Source: Pseudophaeobacter leonis
GTDB taxonomy: Bacteria; Pseudomonadota; Alphaproteobacteria; Rhodobacterales; Rhodobacteraceae
Assembly (NCBI RefSeq): GCF_002087335.1
Contig: NZ_MWVJ01000049.1
Span: forward strand, 1 to 42,072
Direction of reading: 5' to 3'
Length of the DNA: 42,072 bases
Shown piece after piece: positions 33,965 through 42,072 of the stretch (its first letter is position 1; each line of letters starts with the position of its first letter). Under the pieces are notes generated by a model. That model was not told the origin of the DNA. It did no database searches and worked only from the letters and a program-made list of their open reading frames with translations. Made by a program: the position numbers and the translations under genes.

Positions 33965-36874
33965 TCAGCCACGAAACCGGCGCACCTTGGCAATGTTGGA
34001 CAGATCGGTTGTCCCTGTGGTCACACCCTCCTGTTCGTTCTGCACCGCGCCCCCCTTTACACTGGTTGCTTCTGGATTGGGTTCATTGGCTGTTTTCCAC
34101 GGCAAAATCTCTTCGTCCGAAACTTGCATGGTATTCGGAAAATTTGGATCATTCTGTGGTCCCGGCCGCACCTGAACCACACCCATTTTGTCAAAATGGT
34201 GGACCATATGATTGATTTGATGCGTATAAGACTTGTCCAGCCCAAGGGGTTCCAGCCAATTGGCCCGGTTGGCGAAGGCCTGTAAGCGCTGGCTCAGCGG
34301 CAGGCTGGTATCCATGACGGTGCGATATTCCGTTTCTGACATCACCTCATTGGGCACGCGCGCGGGCCAGAAAGTTGGCGCATAAGGATCATACTGCGGC
34401 GTGTAACCTGATCTGCAGGATGACGTGTCGGTCTGCCAGGGCACCGCCATCCACCGGGTCAGCCCTCCGGGTTCCTGCCCGCCGTTTATGGGGCCATCCG
34501 GCAGAGACCAGTCATCACCAAGCTGGGCACCATAGCTGGGTTCCGGATTTTCCTTGTGGCGATGTTTGACCCGGAAGGCCTCCATATACATGCCCGCCTG
34601 GCGCATCGGCCAGGTCATCTCGCAGCCGGGATGAAACGCATCCGCCAGGCAGAACTCCATCGCCGCCCTTGTTAGGGTGTCCGGTTGGTCTGCCACCGGA
34701 ACGTCTTCAAGCGCGCCTGGCGGCACATAGTCGACATCGTAATCGGCGTCGAAGTCTCCGACCACCCATTGCTCCAGAGCCCACATCTGAAAATCGGAAA
34801 GGACGGAATGCTGGCGGGGTGTATCTGCAGGAGGGATGTTCATGGCATCGCCGTACAGCCAGGGCCATGGCACAGGTGATTTACCATCAATAACAAAGCT
34901 TCTGAAGTTGTTGGCAAGCACCCGCCGCCGCTCGATCATCGCGGGACTAGGGTCGCCCAGTCTCTGCCGCCACTGCGGCGTCGAAAAGTCGAATACGCCA
35001 TCAAAGCCAAAACCCGCAGCAAATCCGGCATTCACCCATTGCAGGTTCGTCATGCGTTCAAAGATCGGAAGGATATCGTGCGTAAAGCTTGGGCGCGCGG
35101 GCTTGGCCAACATACCGTGATCGCAGGCAACGTCGCGCATCAGGTCCCACATTGTGCGCACCGATTTCTGTGACGGACCATAGTTAGGCGGCGCACAGAT
35201 AACCCAGGCAGGTTTGACGCGCAGGTCCACCCCTTTGTAGCGCACTTTCGCCTTGACCGGGCCATCAGAGGTGTCGTCATGCCAGCCGTCATTGTTGGCG
35301 AATGTGACCGCTTTGCCGCCTGCCGGGTTCTGCGCAACGCCAAACCCGCCCAGCACAATCAGGCGCCCGGACTCATCGGTACGCACTTCACCTAGCGGGA
35401 CCTTATTTCCGAGAAACTTCCCATCGTCAAAATGGTACTTTTGCCCCGATTCATCCTTGCCGGAAATATTCCTTCGCTTGGGTGTGATGCGCAGGCTTTG
35501 GCGGTCCGGCACCTCGGCGTTTCGCAACATCGAAGGTGGCGCATCCGCTGCCTCCGGGATATCCAGCGCCAGCTGGAACTCATACCAGCTGGATTTCTGG
35601 TTTTCGATCTGGACCGTCCATTCAATCTCGGTGTCAGGGTCATCGAGGTTCAGTTCGCATACGGCCTCTCCCAGTGCATTCAGCCCATAAACCCGAAACC
35701 GGGCTGCCTCGCGCTTTAGATGCCCATCCGAGTCACGATAGGCGCCATTGGGCAAGGGCAATGGATCAGGCACCTCTGGGCCAAGGTACCATTGCTCAGA
35801 ATTTCCGACCCGCATCACCCCGACCGGCGGGTAGATCGCGGCGGAGACAACGCAATTGTCACTTGGAATAGGTTTTGAATGGGTCGCCGGATTCTGTGGC
35901 TCCTCCAACGGGATGCCGTTGGCCTGCCTGCGTTGATCCGCACTGCCCTGATAGACTACCCTGCGGGCCTCGGCGATGGAGCCCTGGGGCATGTTGGGCT
36001 CTGGTGTGCGCCAAATGTTGAAGGCCAGATGCTGACCATAGTCCTCCTGGCCGCGCCGGGCGATATCCTGTTGCGGCAATCGAAGATGCGCAACCGGCAG
36101 CCAGTCTCCGGACCACCTTACCGTCGCCTCATCCAACGGCTCTTCGCCTTTGCGAAACTGGATTTCAAATGAAAAGAGCGCCTCGCCGCGACGCATGCGA
36201 GACGCAAGATCAAGCCCAAGGTAATTCCTGTTGTCAAAAGGCTCTCCTGCCTCTTGCTCAACCGGTCGCAGGCGGTATTTGACGAACCTTTCCCCAAAGG
36301 CGAAGGGCAAAATGGCCCAGTAATCTGCCGTCAGACAAGACGCCTCGGCCTTTTCCATCTCATTCAGGATATGTGCGGTTTTGCGATGTTTCGCGAGATA
36401 TCCCGGATAGTCACCATCGACCACGCCTGCGGTCGTAAACGCGCACATTTCTGCAGCGTTATCGACAAAAAACACATCGTGATTTTGCAAGATAAAGTCC
36501 GCCGTGTCCGCCTCTCCCATCAAGGTGCCACCAGTCACGCCGAACAACTTGATGCCGATACCTAGAGTGGAATGCAAATCCGGGCTGCCGGGCTGGGTGT
36601 CCGAACTGAAACGCACCCAGACCGGCTTGTCACCTTGTCCAAAGACGCCGACCCGCAGATCATCTGACAGATCCTTGAGCGGCTCAAAAAAACCCCAAGC
36701 GACCCCGTGTTGCTTGAGAAAGACTGTGCGCAAGGCGGGTGTTTGCCCGCGCGCGATACGCTGGCCCTGAATCAAAGTGACGAACATCTCCTCAAGGCGC
36801 TCGATTGGGTGATCCTGGCAATTCCAACACATCACGTCGTTAGCAGACTTGGAATTCTTGTGTGTCTTCGACAT
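33965..36874 (-). CDS. Catalase domain fused to LodA-like CTQ-dependent oxidase
   Basis: A single open frame of 969 residues (ATG 36874, CAGGAG 8 bases upstream). Residues about 35-325 look like a catalase of the y4iL-like type. They hold distal His56 (LKQHGVAWGFFE), VRFS (87-90), distal Asn131 (LQNHDVFF) and proximal Arg304/Tyr308 (ARRVVY), so the heme site appears complete. Residues about 340-969 look like LodA/GoxA: IYPPVGVMRVGNSEQWYLGPE (347-367), REAARFRVYGL, CLADAFHPGCEMTWPMRQAG (742-761), and WMAVPWQTD (808-816). Cys742 or Cys751 with Trp813 is the likely CTQ pair. LodA enzymes deaminate an amino acid and release H2O2 and ammonia; the catalase half would remove the peroxide. A Cys-x-x-Cys (16, 19) precedes the catalase domain. 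No signal peptide. Substrate unknown. Confidence 0.85.
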   Translation of the reverse strand: MSKTHKNSKSANDVMCWNCQDHPIERLEEMFVTLIQGQRIARGQTPALRTVFLKQHGVAWGFFEPLKDLSDDLRVGVFGQGDKPVWVRFSSDTQPGSPDLHSTLGIGIKLFGVTGGTLMGEADTADFILQNHDVFFVDNAAEMCAFTTAGVVDGDYPGYLAKHRKTAHILNEMEKAEASCLTADYWAILPFAFGERFVKYRLRPVEQEAGEPFDNRNYLGLDLASRMRRGEALFSFEIQFRKGEEPLDEATVRWSGDWLPVAHLRLPQQDIARRGQEDYGQHLAFNIWRTPEPNMPQGSIAEARRVVYQGSADQRRQANGIPLEEPQNPATHSKPIPSDNCVVSAAIYPPVGVMRVGNSEQWYLGPEVPDPLPLPNGAYRDSDGHLKREAARFRVYGLNALGEAVCELNLDDPDTEIEWTVQIENQKSSWYEFQLALDIPEAADAPPSMLRNAEVPDRQSLRITPKRRNISGKDESGQKYHFDDGKFLGNKVPLGEVRTDESGRLIVLGGFGVAQNPAGGKAVTFANNDGWHDDTSDGPVKAKVRYKGVDLRVKPAWVICAPPNYGPSQKSVRTMWDLMRDVACDHGMLAKPARPSFTHDILPIFERMTNLQWVNAGFAAGFGFDGVFDFSTPQWRQRLGDPSPAMIERRRVLANNFRSFVIDGKSPVPWPWLYGDAMNIPPADTPRQHSVLSDFQMWALEQWVVGDFDADYDVDYVPPGALEDVPVADQPDTLTRAAMEFCLADAFHPGCEMTWPMRQAGMYMEAFRVKHRHKENPEPSYGAQLGDDWSLPDGPINGGQEPGGLTRWMAVPWQTDTSSCRSGYTPQYDPYAPTFWPARVPNEVMSETEYRTVMDTSLPLSQRLQAFANRANWLEPLGLDKSYTHQINHMVHHFDKMGVVQVRPGPQNDPNFPNTMQVSDEEILPWKTANEPNPEATSVKGGAVQNEQEGVTTGTTDLSNIAKVRRFRG

Positions 36875-36965
36875 TTAATCGGACTCCTGAAATTGAGTTT
36901 AAATACGGTCTCAACCTATGAGAAAATCGCCCCACCCCACCAACATCCTGAAGGTCTGGGCTATG

Positions 36966-37145
36966 TCAGCCGCGAGATAGTGACGAGCCAAAGGCCAGCT
37001 TTGTCCATTCGATGTCAAAGCTCGCCTGGTCAAGCGCACATGTCATGTCCGCATCGGATGGGAGAACAACCGACGGATCCGCCTGCGCGGCGGTGAGCGA
37101 AATTACAATGAATGTTGCTACTTTGGGCAAGTCTTTAAGAGACAT
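36966..37145 (-). CDS. Small predicted exported protein upstream of the catalase-LodA gene
   Basis: A 59-residue frame from ATG 37145. Residues 1-22 form a possible signal peptide (MSLKDLPKVATFIVISL then TAAQA) with probable cleavage after AQA; residues 23-59 contain one Cys and the segment DADMTCALDQASFDIEW. A GAGGA ribosome-binding site lies about 8 bases upstream. It has the same direction as, and ends 91 bases before, the oxidase. It resembles nothing I recognise and could be a truncated remnant. Confidence 0.35.
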   Translation of the reverse strand: MSLKDLPKVATFIVISLTAAQADPSVVLPSDADMTCALDQASFDIEWTKLAFGSSLSRG

Positions 37146-37543
37146 GATTTTCCTCAGTTGCTTTGTGATAAACACAAACATGCAAGCACTCATTCTGAAA
37201 ATGAATCAACACAAAATTGTATAATTAATCAAGAACTCTCCTATGTGGGGAGGTTGACCCAATTGGAGAGCCTGACCTAACGGGCCCGTCTTGGAAGTCC
37301 GCAGATATCAGTTCAGCACTCTCAAACCGATGATTTCTGGCACAGCTACCTGTTTGTACCTCCCCGGGCCCAACCACTTCGAACCAATCGGATTGGATGA
37401 ATATCGCCAGTTCGGGGTCGTCGTGGCGGGTGTCAGGACAGGCACGATTTTTCTGAATCGTCGTTTGACATTCGTGCAAACCTTACCCGTGCCAGGGTCG
37501 GACATAGAATGCGAGTTAGCAATCCAGTGGGGTTTGATTAACC
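37146..37543. other. AT-rich upstream region of the small ORF/oxidase unit
   Basis: This 398-base gap is visibly AT-richer than its surroundings at 37150-37235, with a TATAAT on the plus strand near 37219 and an AT-rich TTGATTAATTATACAA on the other. A promoter for the leftward oxidase operon is likely here but no clean box pair was found. Open frames in 37225-37587 on both strands have no recognisable product. Confidence 0.4.
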
Positions 37544-38526
37544 CTAAGCTGACGCGATATGCACATCACCAGGCGCAAATGCGGTGAAGCGTGAGGGAGC
37601 GACGCCAGAAGCGACAAGCGATGCGCGCAACAGCTGCTTTGGTTCTTCGCGCGCTTCGTCGGTTAATTGGAATGTGCCCCAATGAAAACCAAGGGCCTGA
37701 TCTGCGCCAATATCATGAAGGATTTGGACGGATTGCTCGGGTGCCACATGCTGGTCAGACATGAACCAGCGTGGCTCATAAGCACCAATCGGAATCATCG
37801 CAATTTGAGGCGCCCCATAGCGTTTACGAATGTCGTGAAAGATTTCACCATCTCCGTAGCCTGTGTCACCTGCAAACCATATTTGCGCGCAGGGCGTATC
37901 GATCCAAAACCCGGACCAAAGGGCCATTCGCCGGTCGCGAATACCGCGCGATGACCAGTGGTTTGCTGGTGTCAGGTTGACCGAAACATCTGAGGACAGT
38001 GAAATTCTGTCGTGCCAATCGCCAGTTTTGATCCGAGCCGTTTTCACTCCTTTGCGCAGGATCACATCGTTGCCAAGTGGCGTGACAATCAGCGGGCGGT
38101 CCCGGGCCTCCAGGCGGCGCAGCGTTGCCATGTCCAGATGGTCGTAATGATTGTGGCTCAGAAGGACTGTATCGATCTTGGGCAACTGAGAAAAATCCAC
38201 CCCCGGAGCCGTGACCCGCTTGGGCCCCGCAAAACGGAATGGGCTCGCGCGGTCTGACCAGACGGGATCTGTGAGGATGTTAAGCCCCGCAACCTGAATG
38301 AGTATCGTCGCATGCCCAATCATTGTGAGACGTGGCACCATGCTGCGACTGGGTGGCGTTACTGGGGTCACAGGAACACTTTTCGGCCATGACGCGCGCA
38401 CGCCGTCCCGATGCCACCGCCAGAGATCAAGAAGAGAGCGATCAGTGCCGTTTGGTCGCGCAAGTGAAATCGGTTGCCGTCAAAGTGATCACTTACGGGG
38501 CCAGAATAGTAGGGGTTCTTGGGCAT
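37544..38526 (-). CDS. Metallo-beta-lactamase-fold hydrolase, NAPE-PLD-like (one apparent deletion)
   Basis: The metal motif is LLSHNHYDHLD and the second ligand region is WFAGDTGYGDG. IPIGAYEPRWFM then QHVAPEQSV and LGFHWGTFQLTDEA are typical of the bacterial N-acyl-phosphatidylethanolamine phospholipase D/UlaG-like group. The N-terminus is hidden by a frame break: adding a base near 38453-38456 joins MPKNPYYSGPVSDHFDGNRF to TDRSLLDLWRWHRDGVRASW, giving ATG 38526 and 327 residues. It probably hydrolyses a phospholipid or similar phosphodiester. No link to its neighbours is evident. Confidence 0.8.
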
Positions 38527-39060
38527 TTCAGTACCTTATATTCCAGCGCCATGATGCAGAGCCGCAGAGCCGCAGACTTTGTTGCAGATGCGAGAGGTGA
38601 TTTCCATCCCACAAATATTGCGACTTGCCGGGGGCCTTGTCGCCGTCTCTTACATCACGTCCCTCAGTGATCCTTGCCGTTGTTATAGCTTTGCCAATTT
38701 TCCTGTTTCGCTGCTGAAATATACGTGAAGCGCGGGCTGCGTAATTTCATTTCCTTTTGCACGCCGGGCCATCCCTGGGCCATGGATGGGCCAACAAGGA
38801 CGCCCCCATTGCGATCCTGCAGTCGCTCCAAAGGCGCGAGGCGGCGGTCAGGCGGGACTAAGGTATGGGCGGCCATTGGTCGTTGTCCCTATAGGTTGCC
38901 CCAGCGGCAGCAGAGATGCGCAGCAATCGGTGATTGCCACTTCGACGCTTCTCGTGTTCGGTGTATAGCCGAGGGATCGAGGTGTCTTTCAGTCCATCTC
39001 GCCGGGTTTCTGACCTGGACGCATCTTTTCATTCTGAATCCGAAACTGGGAGATATCGAC
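38527..39060. other. Intergenic stretch with no supported gene
   Basis: About 530 bases between the divergent hydrolase and dehydrogenase genes. Short frames on both strands (for example 38664-38876 minus) carry no recognisable motif. The ribosome-binding site of the dehydrogenase (GGGAGA) lies at its right end. Confidence 0.4.
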
Positions 39061-40175
39061 ATGAGCACCACCGGCAAGCAGCTATTCACCACGCTAGACA
39101 GCGATGGCACGCTCACCGTCGCGATTGAGGATGTGACCTTTTCCGACCCGACCGGCAATCAGGTCCTGGTGAAAATGGAGGCGGCGCCGATCAATCCGTC
39201 GGATCTCGCCATTCTTGCCGGTGCGGCCGATCTCGAAGGCGCCGAATATTCGCCTGGTAAATTCGTCGCCCGCATGCCCGAGCCGTTCAATACGGGAGAT
39301 CCAAGGCGCGCCATGGGCTGAAACTTCCTGCCGGTAATGAAGGCGCGGGCACAGTCGTCGCAACGGGTGACGGCGAGATCGCCAAGGCCCTGATGGGGCA
39401 GCGCGTCGCCTGTGTGCCAGGCAATGCCTACAGCCAGTATTGTATCGCCGACGCCGCCATGTGCCTGCCACTGGGCGACTATTCGGCCGAGGATGGCGCG
39501 AGCGCCTTCGTCAATCCCATGACCGCGCTGGGGTTCGTTGAAAACGCAAAAATGGACCAACAAAACGCTATTCTGCATACGGTGGGGGCATCAAACCTGG
39601 GCCAGATGCTGACCCGCATCTGCAACGAAGACGGCTTGGGGCTGGTCAATATCGTACGCAAAGACGCCCAGGTCGAATTGCTCAAGCAGCTTGGCTCCAC
39701 CCATATCGTCAATTCATCAGATGACGACTTCATGCACCAACTCCGGTCCGCAATCGACGACACCGACGCCTTTTACGGATTTGATCCGATTGGCGGGGGA
39801 AAAACGGTCGACAGTGTTTTTAAGGCTATGGAGCAGGTCGCGGTTGGCAAGATGACCGAGTATTCACGCTATGGCTCCAACCAGCAAAAGCGCATGTTCA
39901 TATACGGTCGGCTAGACGTTGGTGCGACAATCCTGTCGCCGAGTTACGGTTTTGGCTGGACCCTGTCTGGCTGGCTCTTGTTCCCCTTCATTCAATCGGT
40001 TGGCATGGAAACCGTGGGGCGGATGCGGCGGCGTGTGCTCGAGAACCTGACAACCACCTTTGCCAGCCACTATAAGAAACGGGTCGATCTCGATGAGATG
40101 CTTACCAAAGAAGCCGTGACCGATTATCGCGCGATGAAAACGGGTGAGAAGTATCTCGTCATGCCCTGGAAATAA
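39061..40175 (+). CDS. Zinc-type alcohol dehydrogenase/quinone oxidoreductase-like protein (one apparent deletion)
   Basis: MDR-superfamily oxidoreductase beginning MSTTGKQLFTTLDSDGTLTV. It has EAAPINPSDLAILAG, NEGAGTVVATGDG and a nucleotide-binding stretch HTVGASNLGQML. The usual Cys/His catalytic-zinc ligands are not obvious, so the quinone-oxidoreductase (zinc-free) type is likely. Adding one base near 39301 gives 371 residues (KARHGLKLPAGNEGAG restored). It uses NAD(P)H or NAD(P) with an unknown substrate. It stands alone on the plus strand. Confidence 0.8.
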
Positions 40176-40206
40176 GGGGCCTGTGCCCAGGCATGTGAGG
40201 CTGGCT

Positions 40207-40257
40207 CGGGTGTCCGGCGAAGCGCGGGACACCGGTCAACTTTCGGGACACCGGTCA
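40207..40257. repeat. Direct and inverted repeats of CGGGACACCGGTCA
   Basis: CGGGACACCGGTCA occurs at 40225-40238 and 40244-40257, with an inverted, imperfect copy (GGTGTCCGG) at about 40209-40217. Multiple end repeats of this kind are seen at insertion-sequence ends, for example in IS21-type elements; no transposase is visible here. It lies between the dehydrogenase and the SDR remnant. Confidence 0.5.
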
Positions 40258-40262
40258 GCCTT

Positions 40263-40658
40263 TCAGTCTGCGGCGCGATCTGTTTTTTCGACTAACGCTC
40301 CTGAATTCTCTCCGGAGAATGCAGCGGGCCAGACATGATCTGAAGCGCCCGCCAGGATCCGCGGCCGGGGTTTGGCGTCGACAAAGCTGACGGCGGCACA
40401 GATATGGCCTGCAAGGCCTTTGAATGTCCGAAACGTCATGGCCGTTTGCCATTTTGTCATTTCAAACGGCTGTTGGGTCGGCAGATAGCTGATCCGGGCT
40501 GGCTTACTGAGAACCTCGAAACAGAGCCTGGCGAGGTCGTTCTGTGTGAAGGTTTCCGGCCCGCCGATGTCCGCCCATGGGGCGCCACCTTCAACGGAAG
40601 CAAATATCGCCCCTGTAAGGTCTCCGCCCCGTGGGTCGGGTGATCCTGTGCCGCCCAT
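40263..40658 (-). pseudogene. NmrA/SDR-type NAD-binding protein, C-terminal remnant
   Basis: The segment DLTGAIFASVEGGAPWADIG followed by GPETFTQNDLARLCFEVLSK matches the second half of atypical SDR/NmrA-like proteins (normally about 280-300 residues). The N-terminal Rossmann motif is absent. Upstream bases give only scattered in-frame matches (RI-x-x-PTHGA in other frames), suggesting a truncated and frame-broken gene. It is not expected to be functional. Confidence 0.6.
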
Positions 40659-40995
40659 TTGGGGTCGTCGTCGCGTCCTTATGCAGTCTGATTTGCATCG
40701 CTCTCTCCATCCCGAACTGCCTCAACAACAGACCCTGCCATAAAAACGCAGATCGGCGACGGGCTATGCAATCATCCGGGATGGAACACTTAGCTGCATG
40801 CGAACGCATCCTCCCTCAGATCGGCGAAAGCGGTCATTCTGCCCACAGATGTCCCGCAAATTGACTCCGATGACTTGTCAGAGCCCATTGCAGAAATGCC
40901 GAGGAACTTTTTCTAGGTGAATTCCTTTACTCAACCTATTGTGAGAGGCAATCCTAACGCAGGCTCGGCGGTTAACTTAACTCAGGGGAAAAGAT
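40659..40995. other. Intergenic remnant region
   Basis: About 340 bases between the SDR remnant and the cytochrome gene. It holds degraded traces of the SDR N-terminus near its left end but no complete open frame. The cytochrome ribosome-binding site (AGGGGA) is at the right end. Confidence 0.4.
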
Positions 40996-41832
40996 ATGCG
41001 CCTTTTCTTGGCTACTTTTGTACTGGCATCAACAGCCTTACTTGCGAATGCAGAACCCTCTGTTGAACGAGGCGAGTATCTCGTCCGAGGGCCAGCGGGT
41101 TGCGGGAACTGCCATACGCCCCAAACACCCGAGGGACCAGATATGTCTAAAGAATTGGGTGGGTTCATGGTCGACAAGAACCCTGCGTTCGAGGCTTGGG
41201 CAGTGAATATTACACCCGGTGGGCGTATCGCCAATTGGACAGACGATGAACTGGCGAAAGCTATCCGAGAAGGTATTCGTCCTGATGGCTCTGTAATCGG
41301 ACCGCCAATGCCTATGAGCCTTTACCGAGGTTTGTCCGATGATGACCTTTACTCAATCGTTGCCTTCCTACGCACGGTTCCAACGAGCCAGATTGAAACG
41401 CCTTTCTCCACCTACAATATTCCGCTGCCACCTGCGTATGGGCCACCGGTACAAAGCGTTACAGCACCACCGCAGTCAGTAAGCGTCGAATATGGCGCAT
41501 ACCTCGCAGGGCCGGTCGCCCATTGCGTCGAATGTCATACGCCGATGGGTGAGAAAGGGCCGTTGTTTGATACGCATCTTGGTGCAGGTGGGTTTGAGTT
41601 TCACGGACCATGGGGAACATCTGTGTCAGCCAATTTGACCACCCACAAAGATGGCCTCGCAGGCTACAGCGATGCGGAACTCAAGGTCATGATTACCGAG
41701 GGTGTGCGTCCAGATGGTTCCCGGATGCTCCCGCCTATGGGCTATCATCATTATGCGGCGATGACGGAAACCGATCTAGACGCGATCGTTCTATACTTGC
41801 GTCAATTGCCACCACTCCCAGATGCCGGCTAA
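40996..41832 (+). CDS. Exported diheme c-type cytochrome
   Basis: A 278-residue periplasmic protein. The signal peptide is about residues 1-19 (cleavage near NA-EP). Heme-binding motifs are CGNCH (36-40) and CVECH (177-181), and candidate Met ligands lie in GPPMPMS and LPPMGYHH. Two similar halves each carry a TDDEL/SDAEL-KAI-EG-RPDGS pattern, an internal duplication. This type is the electron-carrying subunit or partner of membrane or periplasmic dehydrogenases. Base composition is lower in GC than the ribosomal block, suggesting separate origin. Confidence 0.88.
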   Translation: MRLFLATFVLASTALLANAEPSVERGEYLVRGPAGCGNCHTPQTPEGPDMSKELGGFMVDKNPAFEAWAVNITPGGRIANWTDDELAKAIREGIRPDGSVIGPPMPMSLYRGLSDDDLYSIVAFLRTVPTSQIETPFSTYNIPLPPAYGPPVQSVTAPPQSVSVEYGAYLAGPVAHCVECHTPMGEKGPLFDTHLGAGGFEFHGPWGTSVSANLTTHKDGLAGYSDAELKVMITEGVRPDGSRMLPPMGYHHYAAMTETDLDAIVLYLRQLPPLPDAG

Positions 41833-41865
41833 ACTGTTCGAGGTTTGGAGGAAGACGGGAAAGCG

Positions 41866-42072
41866 CTAGTTCTTCTTTGTCCGGTACAAACCACGGGACG
41901 CTGCAACACAGGTCTCAAACTTCTCTTCTGGTGTCTGGTATTGCCTGAGGCGGCGGAAAGCGGGCATTTGCTCAAGAAGCAGCATGGCGGCAAAGCCGCT
42001 CCAAGAGTGGCCGTTGTCAGATGTCCGCAAGTTGCACACTACTGGTAAGCGTCCGGCCTGCCTGCACTGACG
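41866..42072 (-). CDS. Possible C-terminal end of an unidentified protein, cut by the window edge
   Basis: An open minus-strand frame enters from the right edge and ends at TAG 41866-41868. It covers 68 residues, including PVVCNLRTSDNGHSWSGFAA, LLLEQMPAFRRLRQYQTPEE and KFETCVAASRGLYRTKKN. The amino-acid pattern looks coding, but I do not recognise it and the start is outside the window. It converges on the cytochrome gene. Confidence 0.35.
   Translation of the reverse strand, partial: RQCRQAGRLPVVCNLRTSDNGHSWSGFAAMLLLEQMPAFRRLRQYQTPEEKFETCVAASRGLYRTKKN

Noticed and set aside
35860..35930. The catalase-LodA join as an assembly artefact of two adjacent genes
   Set aside because: Not fully excluded given the indel rate, but the frame is open across 969 codons and there is no start codon with a ribosome-binding site at the LodA boundary, so a true fusion is favoured.
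37225..37587. Two overlapping frames of 84 and 98 residues on opposite strands
   Set aside because: Neither shows a recognisable domain or good translation signals, and they overlap each other; I cannot support either.
38664..38876. 70-residue minus-strand open frame upstream of the dehydrogenase
   Set aside because: No motif, no clear ribosome-binding site, and no reason to prefer it over the overlapping frames.

Overview
The window looks like a Rhodobacterales (Roseobacter group) alphaproteobacterial chromosome. The evidence is the ribosomal and RNA polymerase protein sequences, the moderately high GC content, a TRAP transporter, and two putative rhamnosyltransferase paralogues of a type common in that group. 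No 16S or tRNA gene is visible, so the genus cannot be fixed.

Layout. Positions 1-19,600 are the str and rpo/ribosomal-protein block. It is read almost entirely on the minus strand in the order secE, nusG, rplK, rplA, rplJ, rplL, rpoB, rpoC, rpsL, rpsG, fusA, tuf. Two small non-housekeeping insertions interrupt it. One is a glycosyltransferase / EamA exporter / glycosyltransferase group between rpoC and rpsL (3,580-6,105). The other is a plus-strand hemerythrin-like gene between rplK and nusG. Positions 19,605-24,076 carry a surface or protein glycosylation-type group: a GDSxH protein, a GSCFA-domain protein and a TPR-SPINDLY/O-GlcNAc-transferase-like enzyme. Positions 24,246-32,530 are a compact catabolic unit. 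IclR regulator, hotdog thioesterase and CaiB-type CoA-transferase run leftward. Acyl-CoA synthetase, MaoC-like hydratase and a DctQ-DctP-DctM TRAP importer run rightward from the same control region. This is best read as uptake, CoA activation and hydration of an organic acid whose identity the sequence does not give.

Positions 32,560-42,072 are an accessory, mosaic region with an IS5-type transposase remnant, an SDR remnant and mixed base composition. Its core is a two-gene unit. The first gene encodes a 969-residue protein with an apparently complete heme-catalase domain (His56, Asn131, Arg304, Tyr308) fused to a LodA-like cysteine-tryptophylquinone (CTQ) oxidase domain. The second starts 6 bases later and encodes a LodB-like flavoprotein, the family that matures the CTQ cofactor. 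LodA-type enzymes release hydrogen peroxide, so this looks like an oxidase with a built-in peroxide-removing domain. It is the most interesting system in the window. An NAPE-PLD-like metallo-hydrolase, a zinc-type alcohol dehydrogenase relative and a diheme cytochrome c follow.

Caution. The sequence carries at least 18 apparent single-base insertions or deletions in 13 genes, many in short homopolymers. They include four in rpoB and one in nusG, both essential genes. After correction each gene returns to an exact whole number of codons, and most to the normal family length. These breaks are therefore most likely sequencing or assembly errors, not real pseudogenes, and I annotate across them.
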